Source: Tribonema minus (Eukaryota; Sar; Xanthophyceae; Tribonematales; Tribonemataceae). From it: a DNA stretch of 64,000 nt. The position numbers and the translations under genes were made by a program. This document shows, in pieces, positions 9,664-22,200 of the stretch. The stretch lies in contig JAFCMP010000091.1 of assembly GCA_017506865.1 (NCBI GenBank), forward strand, positions 1 to 64,000. The letters are read 5' to 3'. Below the pieces are notes generated by a model. That model was not told the origin of the DNA. It was given only the letters and a program-made list of their open reading frames with translations, and did no database searches. Numbering within the stretch: the stretch's first letter is position 1; each line of letters starts with the position of its first letter.

Positions 9664-10332
9664 AGCTGTGCTGACCCTGTGCGTTAGCACTGGAGAGCTG
9701 TGTCATCGTCACGCACCCGGTGCACGCCAGACCGCCTAGGGTTTGACACGCGCCGCGTAGCCGGCCAATGAGGGACTTGAGAGCGTGTACCGTGGTGGTG
9801 ATGATGCGACAATGAACACCGATGCTGTCTTCTGCGTTTAACAAGTATCATAAAACGCCGTGCGTCTCATGGGCGCGCCGTGGACGGCGGCCCTTTCAAA
9901 GAAGAGGGATGATACAAAGTCCATGTCACAGTGCAGTTCAAGTGCTGTGTACACCTTTGACTGTACTGTACAAGTGTACTTCAGGCCAGTTCACCTGAGG
10001 ACCATTCCTAGGAATTTGCTTGGACTGTTCCAGGAACTACTTGCACAGAACAATCTGGGGCAGCATCTCTGTGGCTTGCTTGGGTACTAACTCTTGCTAG
10101 CCAGCTGCTGGACAGCAGGGACTCATTGGAGCTGAGCCATCACCGATACACCAGGTGTGTGGTCTTTTCTCCATGCAAGTGGTTAGCCTACATCCTGAGA
10201 GTGAGCTCCTGTTTCCCAGAAGGGCTTGGCCTGCTCATGGAGCATCCCCAGAGGCCTTTCCTTTCGGATCATATGCCAATTCATGCATGTGTGAGGCACC
10301 ATAATGGCGCGCATGCAACTGATCAGAACACA
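9664..10332. other. Non-coding 3' flank of the gypsy element
   Basis: No convincing coding frame is visible. The first 245 bases are probably element 3' UTR. A purine tract at 9898-9909 is the only candidate polypurine tract, and LTR sequence would begin just after it. No terminal repeat can be confirmed because the partner LTR lies outside the window. Confidence 0.4.
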
Positions 10333-10662
10333 AACTGGTCACTCTGTAACTGAAAACTGTAACTGCTCTGCTGGTACACAGGCTGGCAGTAGAAGCCCCA
10401 CAACATACAGCGTTTCGACCTCTCTCACGCCGGCGTGCGACTAATTAGTGGTGGTCATAGATGTTTTGGCGCCGCCATCTGCTCCTCTGCGCACCCATGT
10501 GTGAGGAGTGTGCAATTGTTGAGCATGTGCTACAGCTTCCTCACAATAAGGGGTAAAAGTCCTGTTAGCAACAGGATGCATGGTGGTGCTCTTGTGGGGC
10601 TTCTACTGCCAGCGTGGGTACCAGCAGAGCAGTTACAGTTTTCAGTTACAGATTGACCAGTT
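10333..10662. repeat. 330-bp inverted-repeat element (MITE-like)
   Basis: The arms at 10333-10403 and 10592-10662 are reverse complements over 71 bases with few mismatches. The left arm starts AACTGGTCACTCTGTAACTG and the right arm ends CAGTTACAGATTGACCAGTT. About 188 bases separate them, with no credible ORF. The layout fits a short non-autonomous inverted-repeat transposon or foldback element. No clear target-site duplication flanks it, so the boundaries are those of the arms only. Confidence 0.75.
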
Positions 10663-11190
10663 GGCCTGGGGGTACTGGGTATCTGTGGGTTCGATTCAGG
10701 GCGAGGGGGCCTGAATCCTTAGGGTTTTTCCACCAGGGCTTTGCGCAAGCTGCATGGGCAGTCTAGCTACCTGGTGACCAGGAGCTAATAGTACTAGGGT
10801 TCTAACATATTTACATTGGAGTGTGTCTCTTTATCTCTCTGCTGTTTGGCTGTCCTTGCAAGGCAGTTAGCTTCCCCCTCCCCACAGCAGCAGCTGTGCT
10901 CTGGATTGATCACCCAGAGCCAGGTGCTGTCTGTCTGAGGGGAGCTGCCACAGATAGGTGATCCTCACACTCCACAGTGGAGGGTTCGATTAGCCTGATT
11001 GGGCGCGTGCTGCTCCACCGGCCAGGAGCTGCAGTAGCGCGAGAGACTGGAGCGTAGCTTGAGCCACCGAGGAAATTTCAGCGGAGCACAGCATCTCCGC
11101 GACTGGTAGCAAGGCGTGGAACGCCTTGTTTTCGGTGCTTGTTGCCGGATCCCGGGACTCAAGGGACCTGCTCACGCTCGACGGGGCGAC
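10663..11190. other. Non-coding stretch with a small hairpin
   Basis: No protein-like frame is visible. A perfect 7-bp hairpin, CAAGGCG-TGGAA-CGCCTTG, lies at about 11111-11129 just before a possible ORF at 11191. Two GGTTCGAT-type tRNA B-box-like motifs occur (about 10688 and 10983), but neither sits in a foldable tRNA. Confidence 0.4.
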
Positions 11191-11688
11191 ATGGCATCAA
11201 GCGCTTTCACACGGGGCCTCGAGCGGGACAAAGTGGTCACTCGATCATCTAGCCGCTCGCGAGGAGCTACGGAAGCCAGGGGGAGCTTGGCCACCGAGGG
11301 CGCAGCAGTTGCTGTGTCTGTCGCCGCAGGGGATGCGGCTGAGGTTGGGGCAGAGGGAGCCCGTTCTTCCACTCTCATGAATGCGGACGCGCCAAAGGCT
11401 GCCTCCATCATGGGGGGGGGAACAATGGTACCCCAGGGGGGTGTACCATCGCTGCAGCAGCCAGATGCTGTTGTAGCGGCTCGCGTAGACGCCAGCACAC
11501 AGTCAATCGGGCAGCGTGGTGCTGCCCAGGCAGCTGAGCAGCAGCAGCAGGGGTATGCACGCGTTGTGAAACGGCAGGCATGGACCCTAGCTCGCATCCC
11601 CAGTAGCAGTAAACAGCAACCGGTAGTCACATGTTATAATCGCGCTTGTGTTGAACACCATGCAAGCACGCGCCTCGTTCTTCACTAA
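11191..11688 (+). CDS. Hypothetical Ala/Ser-rich ORF, possible element gag start
   Basis: ATG 11191 opens a 165-residue frame beginning MASSAFTRGLERDKVV. It is rich in Ala, Ser, Arg and Gln with a poly-Gln patch near its end, and no family is recognised. The leader with a hairpin and the low-complexity N-terminus resemble the start of gag ORFs in algal elements, but no RT, protease or nucleocapsid motif follows. It may be an abandoned fragment or a chance frame in CAG-rich DNA. Confidence 0.25.
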   Translation: MASSAFTRGLERDKVVTRSSSRSRGATEARGSLATEGAAVAVSVAAGDAAEVGAEGARSSTLMNADAPKAASIMGGGTMVPQGGVPSLQQPDAVVAARVDASTQSIGQRGAAQAAEQQQQGYARVVKRQAWTLARIPSSSKQQPVVTCYNRACVEHHASTRLVLH

Positions 11689-12954
11689 AAGAAACCCGAC
11701 AAGCGCAGTCCAAACAACAAATATAAACTCAGGCGTGCTACTGCTGCTGCTGCGTCTCTCAATCTGCTGCTGTACTCGCCTGCTTTGACGCCAGCTGCAC
11801 TCGACGAGGATGCGCTTGGAAGGCAGGTTGCCCGTGTGTCTTGCGGGGTTTGCGTCTCCTTGGTGAGGCGGTCCAGCTCTTTCTGCCGCCTTGCAGCAGC
11901 AGCCCAAAATACCTCGTCGGCATCAGTCACTATCGACCCCGACACTGCCACTCCACTAGCTGCGGGACAGCAGCAGCGGCAGCAGTGGTGCTGGGGAGCA
12001 GAGGTGCCGCAGCAGCAGCAGCAGAGGCGGCATCTGTGGCTGTCAGCGTCACGGGCACGAACGCGGGTCGACCAGAATCGTTGCTTGCTACAGCTGCTGC
12101 TTTTTTGCCTCAGTAAAGTCATCGCTGTCATCGTCCATCGAGTACACGAGCAGCCAACTGTCATGCTGATGGCAGTTGCAATGCACTTTTGTGACTGCCT
12201 AAAAACCGACCACTTTGGGTGTTGCGAGGGCCTGTCGTGAGGACCTGAAGACCACTCTGCAGAAATACCGCCTTTCGCATGCTGCCACTGACACGCTAAA
12301 TTGTATACCCCAGTGAACCTCGACCACCAGGCGCAACTACTGTAGCAGTTTTTTACTTCTTGATACCACCACCGTGACGGCCACAGCATATATACTGCTT
12401 GGCGTGGAGTCGACATTTGGCGAATGAGGGCAATAGGTGAAGTGATAGCAGGGGTCAGCTAGCTCTCGGGTGCCTTGAGTAACAAAAAAGGTGAGGTGAG
12501 GTAATTCAAGCTTGGGGATACGTACTCAGGAACAAGGGGGTTGGCTGCTTCAAATCATTGAGTCGTGACATCCCTGCAATACGCATCTTATGAGCATCGA
12601 CGGCCAGTCAATGACACTGCTGAACTCAACTGCTTGTTTGTGCAGAGCTGGCTAAGGCATGCATATGAACGCGTAAACTCAGCAACAACAGGCAATATAT
12701 TGTGTTGTCTGGAAAGGTAGAGGGAACCAACTCAAGGCAGTTTTTCTCTTACAAAGCAAATCAAAGGCATTGGCACCGGCGACCAGGCACAATAACAGCA
12801 CTTGAGGATGCATTGTATGAATTTCAATTCAATCGCATGTGTACAATGGGTTTGCTGATGTACGGACGCTTTGCGCCTCTTCACACGAGGCTGCGCATCA
12901 ATTTATGGCAGAGCCACAGGGTGAAGAGCGTCGGTGTGCGCCACAGAATACGCA
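11689..12954. other. CAG/CTG-rich low-complexity stretch, no supported gene
   Basis: Imperfect CAG/CTG/GCA triplet runs occupy roughly 11740-12110 and produce Cys-, Gln- or Ala-rich frames on both strands that look like composition artefacts. The rest has no protein-like frame. TTACA at about 12750 gives TGTAA on the minus strand, the green-algal polyadenylation signal, about 200 bases after the stop of the minus-strand gene ending at 12955. It may serve that gene. Confidence 0.4.
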
Positions 12955-15900
12955 TCACCAATGGTATGGGACTCCATCAGGATAGGGCTTGCCTCCAAAA
13001 ATGTCTAGGTCCTGCAGACACGCCACATCATCCTCATTTGCACGGTCGGTCGAAATCTGCTTCCAAAACAGCTGCTCGCGTGTGAGCATAGCATCTGCTG
13101 CACTTGGTCGGCCGTCCAATCTGGGCTTTACGCGACGAGGTTGCTCCAGCTGCTGTGGCAAGCTACTGCCTGGAGCATCCACACGCAGGACTGAGGTAAG
13201 CGCAGCTACATCTAGCCCACGAACAAGACCTCCCATGAACCCCCACACATCCTTCATGGATGGAAGAACCGTGTACATGATGCGCAGGCCAGAGCCATGG
13301 CCGGGCAACGCAAAGAATGCCACTCCACCAGCGTTGAGGTCTGTCACCATTTGGCAGAATGGGTAGTTGGACTCGGCTTGCCACACAATAAACTCTGTTT
13401 CCGCCTGGCGTAGGCCCTGTGCACAGCAACCAAATCACGCACGAACAAGTATGAACATGGTGTAATGATAGCACTGATAAAACGGGCTGTCTTACCGAAA
13501 ATATAGACTGCTTCATGGCGTTTCAATAACGCGTTCGGTTAACAGCTCATAGTATACAGCATAGACTGGATGCCACGAGTGCAATGTAACGTGTGTCTCT
13601 GTTCCAGTATCTGTGAACGCAGCCTTCCGCGCTTCTTGTTGCAACTCAGCATGGGCAGCGCCGTGCAGTGTAAGTGATAGCAAACAACAAGGCTGAGACA
13701 GGCAGGCAAGATGAGTACAAACCACATCAAATAAAAGCGCTGCTTCTGCTGCTGCGGCATGTCTCCCAATTTGCGACGTGACTGGCTGTTCAGTGTCATG
13801 TTCATGAGTCGTCTGCCATGACGCATGGAAAGCGCACAACTGCTTGCGGTAACTCAGGATGTCATGCCACCTGCAATAGCTGCAGGCATCATAATACTTT
13901 GTTTTAATGGGGGTTGAAAGCGTCGACAAACGATGGCCACCACGGTCTCCACATGGCAAGCCACGTTTAGTTAGTGGCCACACGTAATGGCCGTCAGGCT
14001 TCCACGTGATCTGCAGCGGACGCAGCAAGCCGCAAGCGTCGCCAGGTGGGTCAATGGCACTACGAGGTGGGACATACGTTGACAGCAACAAGTTCTGCGG
14101 CAGGTGAGTTGATGAAACCAAAGACCGTGGCAGATAACTGTGCTGCTTGCTGAGAAGCTCAGGAGCCGTAAGTGGAAAGCCTTTATCGCCCACGGGCACG
14201 GCTTGCCAGCATCAACACATGCAACACGTTATTTACAAAGTCTGTAAAGACCACCTTGAGTGTTTGTTCCTGTTGTATGCTTACCTGCTTTAAGGTAACT
14301 AAGCAATGCAACCATGAGCACAATTATCAGAGCTACATCCACACCAGTGTACTACTGCCATCGAGATATGGGAATAACGGCAAGCTTGGTTCATTTCCAA
14401 TGGTTGATGCAACAGCTGAGAGGGGGTACCTGCCATGTAAGCCGCTTTTTCAGCTCCACGCCCAAGATGGCTCCGTTTTGTGGAGTGCCGTAGAAGTCCC
14501 TCACAATCAGCAGCTCGTCATTTCTGCTGCTTACAGGGAAAAGAACGCCATTGACGTGCTTCCTCAGAGTGATGTTGCGCGCATCAATCCACAACAGATC
14601 TCGCGGAAATTGATGCTGCCCTAGCTCGCGCCGAAGTCCGTTCTTGATCTCCTCTGAGTATTGAGGACGTAGTGCCGGCTCTACTCCCCCATCCCTGTAC
14701 ATCATTGTATGCAGACATCGTATGCAAACAGCAATTGTTAGCATGTAGAAATCTCCAAATATTGCCAACATAGTGAGGAGGTGAGAGCGTTAAGGTGTGA
14801 TGCGGGGCAGTAGTGGTAGCAAGGGAATCGCTGCTGCTGTAACGCGCTGTTAGAGTCCCCAAATGTACAACCCTGACCTTTCAGATGTTCATGTTGATGT
14901 CTGATGTTCACATGTGATTTATTGAAGTTGGCGTTGGTCCATAACTGCCTGTACCATCTGTGTTTACCATATCATCAGGACATGTACTTCGCATTTTAAG
15001 TGGCATGTTCATGCTGAAATCTGTGCAACATGTACTCGTGATCTGAAACACGTGGTATATGGCCATGTTTACATCTGGCGCTACAAGTTAGACCCTTTCA
15101 TCGACACTATTGAATAAGCGAATGCAAGACTGGCTTTCCCGACCTTTGCCTCCCAGTACTTGTGCTTGAGCTACTCCCCTTCAACTGCCGCTGACTTCCA
15201 CCGTTGACACTCAAGTTTGATCCGCCATTTTGATCCCTCACATGTTTTTGGCGTTGAACAGTTGTTGGCATTGTATAGAACGCGCATTGTGTTTGTATCA
15301 ATATGAGCTTCGCTTTGACACCTTGTTTGCAAACACGGCATCATGTCGGCGCTCACCTCTTATCAACGGCCCTTTACACAACAAATTGCAGGGCACACTC
15401 ATGCTGTGGGCGCTGACTGCAAGAGTGAAAACAGAAAACAAATCACTATTTTGACCTGAACGCCTTGTACAATTACAAAAGTATATGCCATTGCTTCCAA
15501 CTACTGCAGAATCTCCAGAAAATGGCAACTCGGTGTACACCTGAACTTACACCACAAAGTTTGTGTGCAGTGTGTTTGAAACTTTTGAGTGCTGCTCACC
15601 AGTCAAAAGATTCGTCTGTCTCTGGTGGCGGTGGACCCAGCAGCTCGATGAGGAGCTCGCCTGTTCCGAAGACAGGGGTCAATTGGCCGTTGACAGCAGC
15701 GCGCAACTCACTCAGCTTGGCTGCAGGCATCTTGGATGCCGGCACGGTCGCGGTGAGATGCTCATTGACTGCTTGCGCTATAGGCTTCAAGAGCTCTGTA
15801 ACTGCCCGCACAAAAGGCTCAACTGTCAAAAGCAGGCAGAGAAGAGGTGTCGGGTGGAGGGAGTGTCAGTACAGCTAACTAAAAGCACCACAGCACATAA

Positions 15901-17427
15901 CCAAGAGTTCTTTCAACAATTACAGGTGTTCCTGACTAGAGCAAGGCACAGGCCTGCACAATGCATATGCTGTAGAGCACCATAGTTGACGTCGTGACTT
16001 GAACCTCCCTGATGCAAAATCGCGCAATTTACATGTAGTCTATGGTGTTTTCCTTGGATGCGGTCACACCGGCTTCAGTAGATTGCTTGTAACAACCACA
16101 TGATCAATGCCGTCACAAAATCTACAACTCGCATTGACATTTACAGTAAATATTCACCGAAGAATGATGGTGGATGTTTCCGAAATAATATGGCTGTTAC
16201 AAAAGTCGGCAAAGGACTTCCGCATTCGTACCATCGCGCAGCAGATAATCTTGCCCAACGCTTTTGTTATTGGCATCATCAAAATAATCCATGGTCACTC
16301 TGCACTGGGACTTCTGCAAGCAAGTGTACAGACAAGGTGCACTTTTGCAAAGTGAAGTTGAAGTTGGTCTCAGGTGCTGCTGCTGCTGCAAGAGGCAACT
16401 AAGTGTGCAAGACCGCCTTCGCAGCATGCAGCCTGTGCTTGCAATCAGCCAATAACCCTCAAGCACAATTGCGCCACTGAAATTATTTATCCGCTGATCA
16501 TCAGCTGCACCCTTGGAATGACTTATTGCTGGTGCAAAAACCTGCCCATCAGGGTGCAAATAATGTGTCACCAGCACAGGATGCCACATATTTTGCAGAT
16601 GTACACAATCCGGAGGTGATGATCCAGCATTGAGTACAGGTTGAGTGATCATATGAATGCGATCGCATACATGGTGTTGGTCTTGCATCACCGGTTTGCC
16701 CTTATCGACAAGCCAACTACATTGACCTTCAGGCTGATGCAGTCATCAAGATCTTCTGAAAACATTCGTCTACAGCTGATCTCCCCTTTGCATTCTTCTA
16801 GGGGTTGTGTTCAGTTTACTTGAAATTGCTTGATCCAGTGTCAAAAAAACGAAGCCAGGCTATCACAAAGGGCATCCGACACATGTATGCGCAAACGCTG
16901 ACAAGGTTATGATTCCTTTAAGTAGCAGGTGAGGTCAAATAGTTGCATAACTGCGGCGCGTCGTAGTGGCGTTCATGCCTACCGTTCACTCAACCCTTAT
17001 AGCATTATTCAACACCGCGCGGCCAACTTTCAATGGCATGAACGCAGCAGTCATTGCTCATGACACCTGGCACATCAGGAGACGGCATGGCCTGCCTATC
17101 CATCAGCTTGGCCTTCTCCTCACGCAGCTGCTCCTCCTTCTTACGCAGCTGCTCCTCCTTTTTCCTGAGAGCTTTGAGGTGCTCCTTGAGCTCCTGCACA
17201 TTCATGCTAAGGTACACCGGCTGCTCCGGGTTCTGTTTCCCTTCCTCCTGCAGCACCTTCTCCACATCATTCACTTTGATCTCCACAGCATCAATTTGGC
17301 CCTCCACCTTGGTAATGGCCTGCGCGACTTTGCTCAGCTCTGCCTCGACGCCATCGCAGCTGCTGCCTGCTGGTGTTGCTGGTGCTGCTGCTGGTGGTGC
17401 GGTCGGAGTTTGGGACTTGGGCGGCAT
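12955..17427 (-). CDS. Five-exon coiled-coil protein with possible PD-(D/E)xK nuclease domain (Crinkler-like architecture)
   Basis: Minus-strand exons proposed from splice signals and phase are 17427-17067, 15822-15600, 14694-14430, 14149-14078 and 13416-12955. Donors are GTGTCA, GTGAGC, GTACCC and GTATGT; every acceptor is a CAG. The phases match at each junction and the exons total 1383 nt (460 residues plus TGA). The protein starts MPPKSQTPTAPP. A long coiled coil follows, ending in LRKKEEQLRKKEEQLREEK, then an FVRAVTELLKPIAQAVNEHL segment. The third exon carries DELLIVRDFYGTPQNGAILG then VELKK, a D...ExK pattern like PD-(D/E)xK enzymes. The last exon has FCQMVTDLNAGGVAFF. Coiled-coil plus nuclease-like proteins of this kind are expanded in several protists and partly annotated as Crinkler-like. 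That assignment is an inference, and exon 1 and its 1.2-kb intron are the least certain parts. Confidence 0.6.
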
Positions 17428-18500
17428 GCTGCAGGCTGTTGATGTCGAGCACCCAGGACTCAAACCCTGTCTCAGCAGGAGTGGACAGGCAAGCAGGACA
17501 GTGTAAGAATCCGACGACAACATCAGTGTGGCTACAAGTAGGCATGAGCACTCAGAAGACCATCGTAGAGCTGCCTGTCAGCTTATCTCCGGGCCAATCC
17601 TAAACCATTTGCACTGCCTGTTTCCTCTGTTCGCCTGTGGCTCCCACGCTCGCGGTGCCTGCAAGTGGTTTTCAAAATTCACAGAGCACCTGCATGACAC
17701 TGCTGCAATACTGAATCATCAGACTGATTCCCTACATGGTCATCACAAGATCTTATGGTCAACCCCTGAACGTGCTCGTACCAACTGTTGTGGTAGTCAT
17801 TCGCTTGGCTCAGCTGCAATTACTGATTTGCGTTCGCGGCAGAATCCTCTTGCCTGCAGCAGGCTCACTGGACAGAGCAGAATGTGCCCATTGTTACAGC
17901 GCACAACGTATCTGTCCTGCATTGGCGTTCAAGGCAGTGCGTAACGTGAGTGTCGGCGTGCAGAGGTTCCAGCTGTAGTAAGCGACACTCCCACTTGCCG
18001 GATGTGCACCTGTTTGGGATGTGAGAGGGCCCTCAGGGGGAGATCTTAACTGCTCCATAAGGTGTCAAAGTCACGAAGAAAAGTCAGCCTGAACTTAATC
18101 ATTTGCGATTCGGTCAGCAGGGCCTTAAACGTACTTCTGTGCAAGGTGAAATATTTCTACACGACCGCTGAGGGGAGGAAATGTCGAACTATAAAGTAGT
18201 GCACAAAAAAGCGTTCGCACATCTGACTGTGCTTCCCGCCACTGCACTTTGTGCACAAAGCTACGTTCGCTTGTATGCAAGCACGCAAGAGTAAAGGACC
18301 AGCAAGACGGACAACTGCTATGACTTTGCCTGGCTTTTTTGCCATGTGACCTCAAGGGTATTCCTCCTTCAGCCATTTAATCGCAGAGTCACACCTGCGC
18401 ATGGACAAGCCGTCTCCGCCTGCAAGTTCGTAAGGCATGGTCAGGCAGGCAGCAGCTTACAGTGTGGTACTGCCTGCTGCCCCGTCCTGCTTACTGCTGC
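17428..18500. other. Upstream region of the coiled-coil gene, nothing else recognised
   Basis: No protein-like frame with splice support is visible. The promoter of the minus-strand gene starting at 17427 must lie here, but no clear TATA box or motif can be assigned. Confidence 0.3.
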
Positions 18501-18810
18501 GTAGCGTGCGCTGAATGTGTGTATCTGTGCTCCTGAAGGCTTTGTTTGCTACTGCTGCTACTGGAGCTCCATGTTCGCTATGGTTTGCTTTGTGCTGTGC
18601 TATTGCTTACCTTTGTGCTACTGCGGCTGCTGTTACACCCCGCTGCCCGCTGGCTGCTGCTGCTGCTGCTGTGCCAGCTGCTCCGCTGCCTGCTGTATCA
18701 TATGCTGTGCGGCTGCTGTGCGGCTGCTGTGCTTTAGTGCTGCTGGTGGTGGGCTCTGTGCTGCTGCTGCTGGTGGCACTCTGTGCTATTCCTACTGCGC
18801 GCTATTGCTG
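18500..18810. repeat. TGC/CTG-rich low-complexity tract
   Basis: Imperfect TGC/CTG triplets, with a pure run near 18655-18672, give Cys-rich and Leu-rich frames that are composition artefacts. No gene is supported. Confidence 0.7.
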
Positions 18811-19272
18811 CCGCTGTTGCAAGGTTAGGACTCGTTGGCACGAGTCCATGTCCTGGGTACGTGCTTTGTGCTCGGGGAGACGCTGATTTGCATGAGACGA
18901 CGGTTGCAGGAGCGCTATTGTTTAGACGAGCAGCGTGCACTGCAGCGCGGCAGTTCATGACAGCGCATGACGTGAAAACATCGGTTGTACTACGCGGGCA
19001 CCATGCCAGTTCACCAGAGAACACCATGGATACATCAACAGAAGCTACAGTGCCGTACATGTAGTGCCACCATACACACACAAGCGCCACGTCAGCAGCC
19101 CACATGAGTACAACGACGCATGTATCATGTTCAGACATGAACACTTTGAGAATACTAGCACTATTATTTTCTACAAGTATACCACAAAATGTACGTATGG
19201 ACTTGTATTTATAAAGGCCCAAGGGAGGCCGGGTTGCCTATGCAATCGAAAAGCTTGCGTCAACGCAGCAGC
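18811..19272. other. 3' flank of the non-LTR element
   Basis: This lies downstream of the minus-strand RT frame, which stops with TAG at 19273-19275. It should hold the element 3' UTR. No clean A-tail or target-site duplication was found, so the 3' boundary is not defined. Confidence 0.35.
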
Positions 19273-22200
19273 CTAGTCTGCGCTGCGCCCTAGGAGTTTG
19301 GATACCGGCGCCGCAACACAGCCCAGCATTCGCGCTCCACGTGTGTATGCCATGACGCGCTCCGCCAACTCCCGCGCCAGCGATATGCTCAGCTCAATGT
19401 GGATCTGACGCTTAGCTAACCCGGCCTTGCGTAACACATCTGCCTCTCCCCCCCCTGAGCACAGTGCTGAGTGCATTGCCAACTCCTTAACAAAAAGGCT
19501 TGTCTGCTTGCCCAGCCGTCCGTACGACTCCTGCACGAATGGCACAAAAGCCCAAGATGACGTCAAGGTGCCGGTGTGGTGCTTGACCTTCGCGTCCTCC
19601 CCCACCCCAGCAGCATAGCCGTCCGTGTTCGAGGCATTTGTTTTGCCTGTCAGGTACGAGCTCGCTGTGGGCGCGCGCACACTTGTGTCTAGCACTATTC
19701 CCTTGTTACGGTATGCACTGCTAAAGTGCAGGCACCCTGGGTCAATGACTGTGTCCGCCCGATACCCCGTTACCTTGAAGACGCTAGCATCCTCATTGCG
19801 GACAATAGAGACATGGTGCTGTCTCAAGATACGCTGTAGGCACCGCTTTTGGGCAGTGTGTGTCGCGTTGTGCCCCCGTATGTGCTGGCTGGGGCAGCTG
19901 ATCGCATGCGTGGAGGTGGGGCTCACGTCACTGCACCGCCATGGGCACACCTCGCCCTGTATGCCCCACCCGTCTATAAAGATCGCAACCAAAATCATCG
20001 TGGCTGCTGCCATACTGGACATGGGCGCGGCACCCGGGCGGTCATTGGCAGCGGGCGGCACGCTCATCCACGCCATTGCCGCGGACGCACGCTGGCTGCG
20101 CAGCTGCGCCAGGACCCGCGCGCTAGCCTGTTGGCGGCGGCGGCTGGTGTCACGCGAGTCACCAATAAGTGTAGCCTGCGTCGGCTTGCCCACAGCACCA
20201 GCCGAGGCAGCCTCTAGGTCCTCCACCAGGCAGTCCTCGTATTGACGTCGAAGAACATTTGAAAGGCCGGCTTGTAGTCCGTGCGTGAAGTGACCGCGCC
20301 GGCGGCGGGGCACTACCTTCCTGCAGATCTCGTCAGCATAGGCCTCCCAGTCGTCGTCGTCAGCCTCCTGCCCGCCGCTGCAGCTGCTTTCTTCCGCGCT
20401 AGTTTGTGTTTTAGCGGGCGTGGAAGAGGCAGCCGCGGCAGCGGCTTGAGGGCCAGGTACGGTCGCCGCCGCAGCGGCCGCCTCGGCGCCAGGCACAATG
20501 CCGTGGGTGTGTGGGGCTGGCTCAGTGGTCCCCGTCTCCGTGACGGCAGTTGCGGCGTAGATCGCTTGCACCGCAGTGGGGAGCGTCGACGCTGCGGCCG
20601 TCGTATCTGCTGCCCACCGTAGCAACGATGCTGGGAGCTGCTCGGCCACAGCTGTGCGTGATTTTTCGCCGCCATCAGCTGTCAGCGCTCGCGTAGAGCG
20701 TCGCACGGCCTCGATGATTGGCGGCAGTCCCTGGTCCTCGCGTATTGCGCATGAGTGCTGCGCGAACCAGGTGACTGCGCCGTGTTCGTCAGTGCCGAGC
20801 CTCAGGGCCCCTGCTGCCACAGTGGCATGAATTATTGCAGGCCGCAGTGTTGTGCATGCCTGGGCCGTGTATGCGGCTGGTGCCAGTAGCCCCAAAAGCG
20901 GCATGCCCAGACCGCCTCGTCGCTCCGGCAACCGTGACGCCCGCAGTGGCACTGCGATGTCCGTGAGTTCTGGCGGGCCCAAGCGCGGCAATACCAGCAC
21001 GCTGCCACTGCTGGCTTCCTCATTGTCACCAGCAGTGCAGGCGGCCAGCAGGTGTGACTTCATGACTGCCGCGGTAGCGCAGCCGTGCAGGTGCAGCATG
21101 CGTTCAAGCGTCCATGCACAGAACCCGTCAAATGCGTGCAGCCATGTCTCACTCAAAGCCGTGTCAACGACCCGAGCTAAGAAGCCCATGCGCTTCGTCA
21201 GTGACCTGCGCAGAATGAACTGTGCTGCCTGTAGGTGATGCCGCGCCATTCCAGCTAGCTGCCACGACAATCGCCATGTCCCTGCGTCAACAAGATGCTT
21301 GCTCATGGCAGCATGCACATAGGCTGGGTGCCCTACCGGTACCCCGACCGACGTAAAGCCCTGACTGGATTCTGGCATGGTGGCGTCCACAAACGGTATG
21401 TCAAGGGCGCGCAGGCGTGCTCTGGCCGCTTCATCAAACACTGTGCCGCGCATGGCGATGGCCAGCGACTTGTCTGGTCGAACGCGTAGGCCCCCTGCCG
21501 CAAGCCGACGGATCACCTCTGCCACCCCAGCGGCCGCTGCATCGTCGAAGTAGGCAGCTTGCAGCACGTTGAGGTCATCCAGGAAAGCGCAGTGCGGGGC
21601 TGGCGGTTCCGCTGTGCTGTGGCCGTAGGCCGGCATACTGCCGGGCGTCGCATTCACTCCATCAGGGTAGAAGAGTAGGAAGGCCGCTGCCACTGCAAAG
21701 TACAGCGGCCCTAGAGGGTCCCCTTGCTGGCACCCTAGGTGGGAGCAGATAATGCGAGCTTCACCGTTCACCTCCACTCGCATCTCTGGGGCAGTGTCAC
21801 CACAGTATACGGACTCAAAGTGCGGGAGCAGCTCCGGACAGAAGAGCATAAGTCCCCGCACAATGGCGGCGCGATCCACACTGTTAAATGCGTTCTCACA
21901 GTCCAGCTGGATTGTGGTGCCATACAGCTCGTGCCACACGCGCGCGCGCGCTGCCACATGCTCGACGCCAGACCGGTATCCTACGCCAAACTGCGACATG
22001 GAGGCCAGTAGCCCCGATATTTTGCCCTTGACACTCCGTGCCGCTGTGGACCCGAGGAGTCTGCGCCAGACACTGGAGCAGGCGATCGGACGCCGCTTCT
22101 GTCCTATGCCTGAGAGGGCCGCGGCGCGGAGAAGCCGTTGCGATTGCTCCGGCAGCAGTTCGGGCTCAACAAGCAGCGTCGTGAACACCTTGGCCAGGTG

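Larger units (their letters stand above)
1..9909 (+). mobile_element. Ty3/gypsy chromovirus-like LTR retrotransposon carrying a DNA methyltransferase (left end outside window)
   Basis: Domain order is gag, C2HC zinc finger, cytosine-C5 methyltransferase, aspartic protease, RT, RNase H, integrase and chromodomain-like segment. RT-RNase H before integrase is the Ty3/gypsy order. The left LTR is not recognisable: bases 1-88 do not recur after 9663, so it probably lies left of the window. The right boundary is a guess. A purine-rich tract at 9898-9909 followed by TGATAC could be the polypurine tract and LTR start, but no second LTR is available to test this. Only one coding lesion is visible in about 9.5 kb, which suggests a recent insertion. 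Confidence 0.85.

Noticed and set aside
10680-10700. tRNA or SINE promoter (GGTTCGATTC B box)
   Set aside because: No A box at the right distance, and the flanks do not form a T stem or acceptor stem.
11685-12416. 243-residue minus-strand frame
   Set aside because: Its Cys/Ser runs come from CAG/CTG repeats; no motif, splice or context support.
18515-18886. Hydrophobic Leu/Ala/Cys-rich frames resembling membrane segments
   Set aside because: All three frames over the TGC/CTG tract are equally open; composition artefact.
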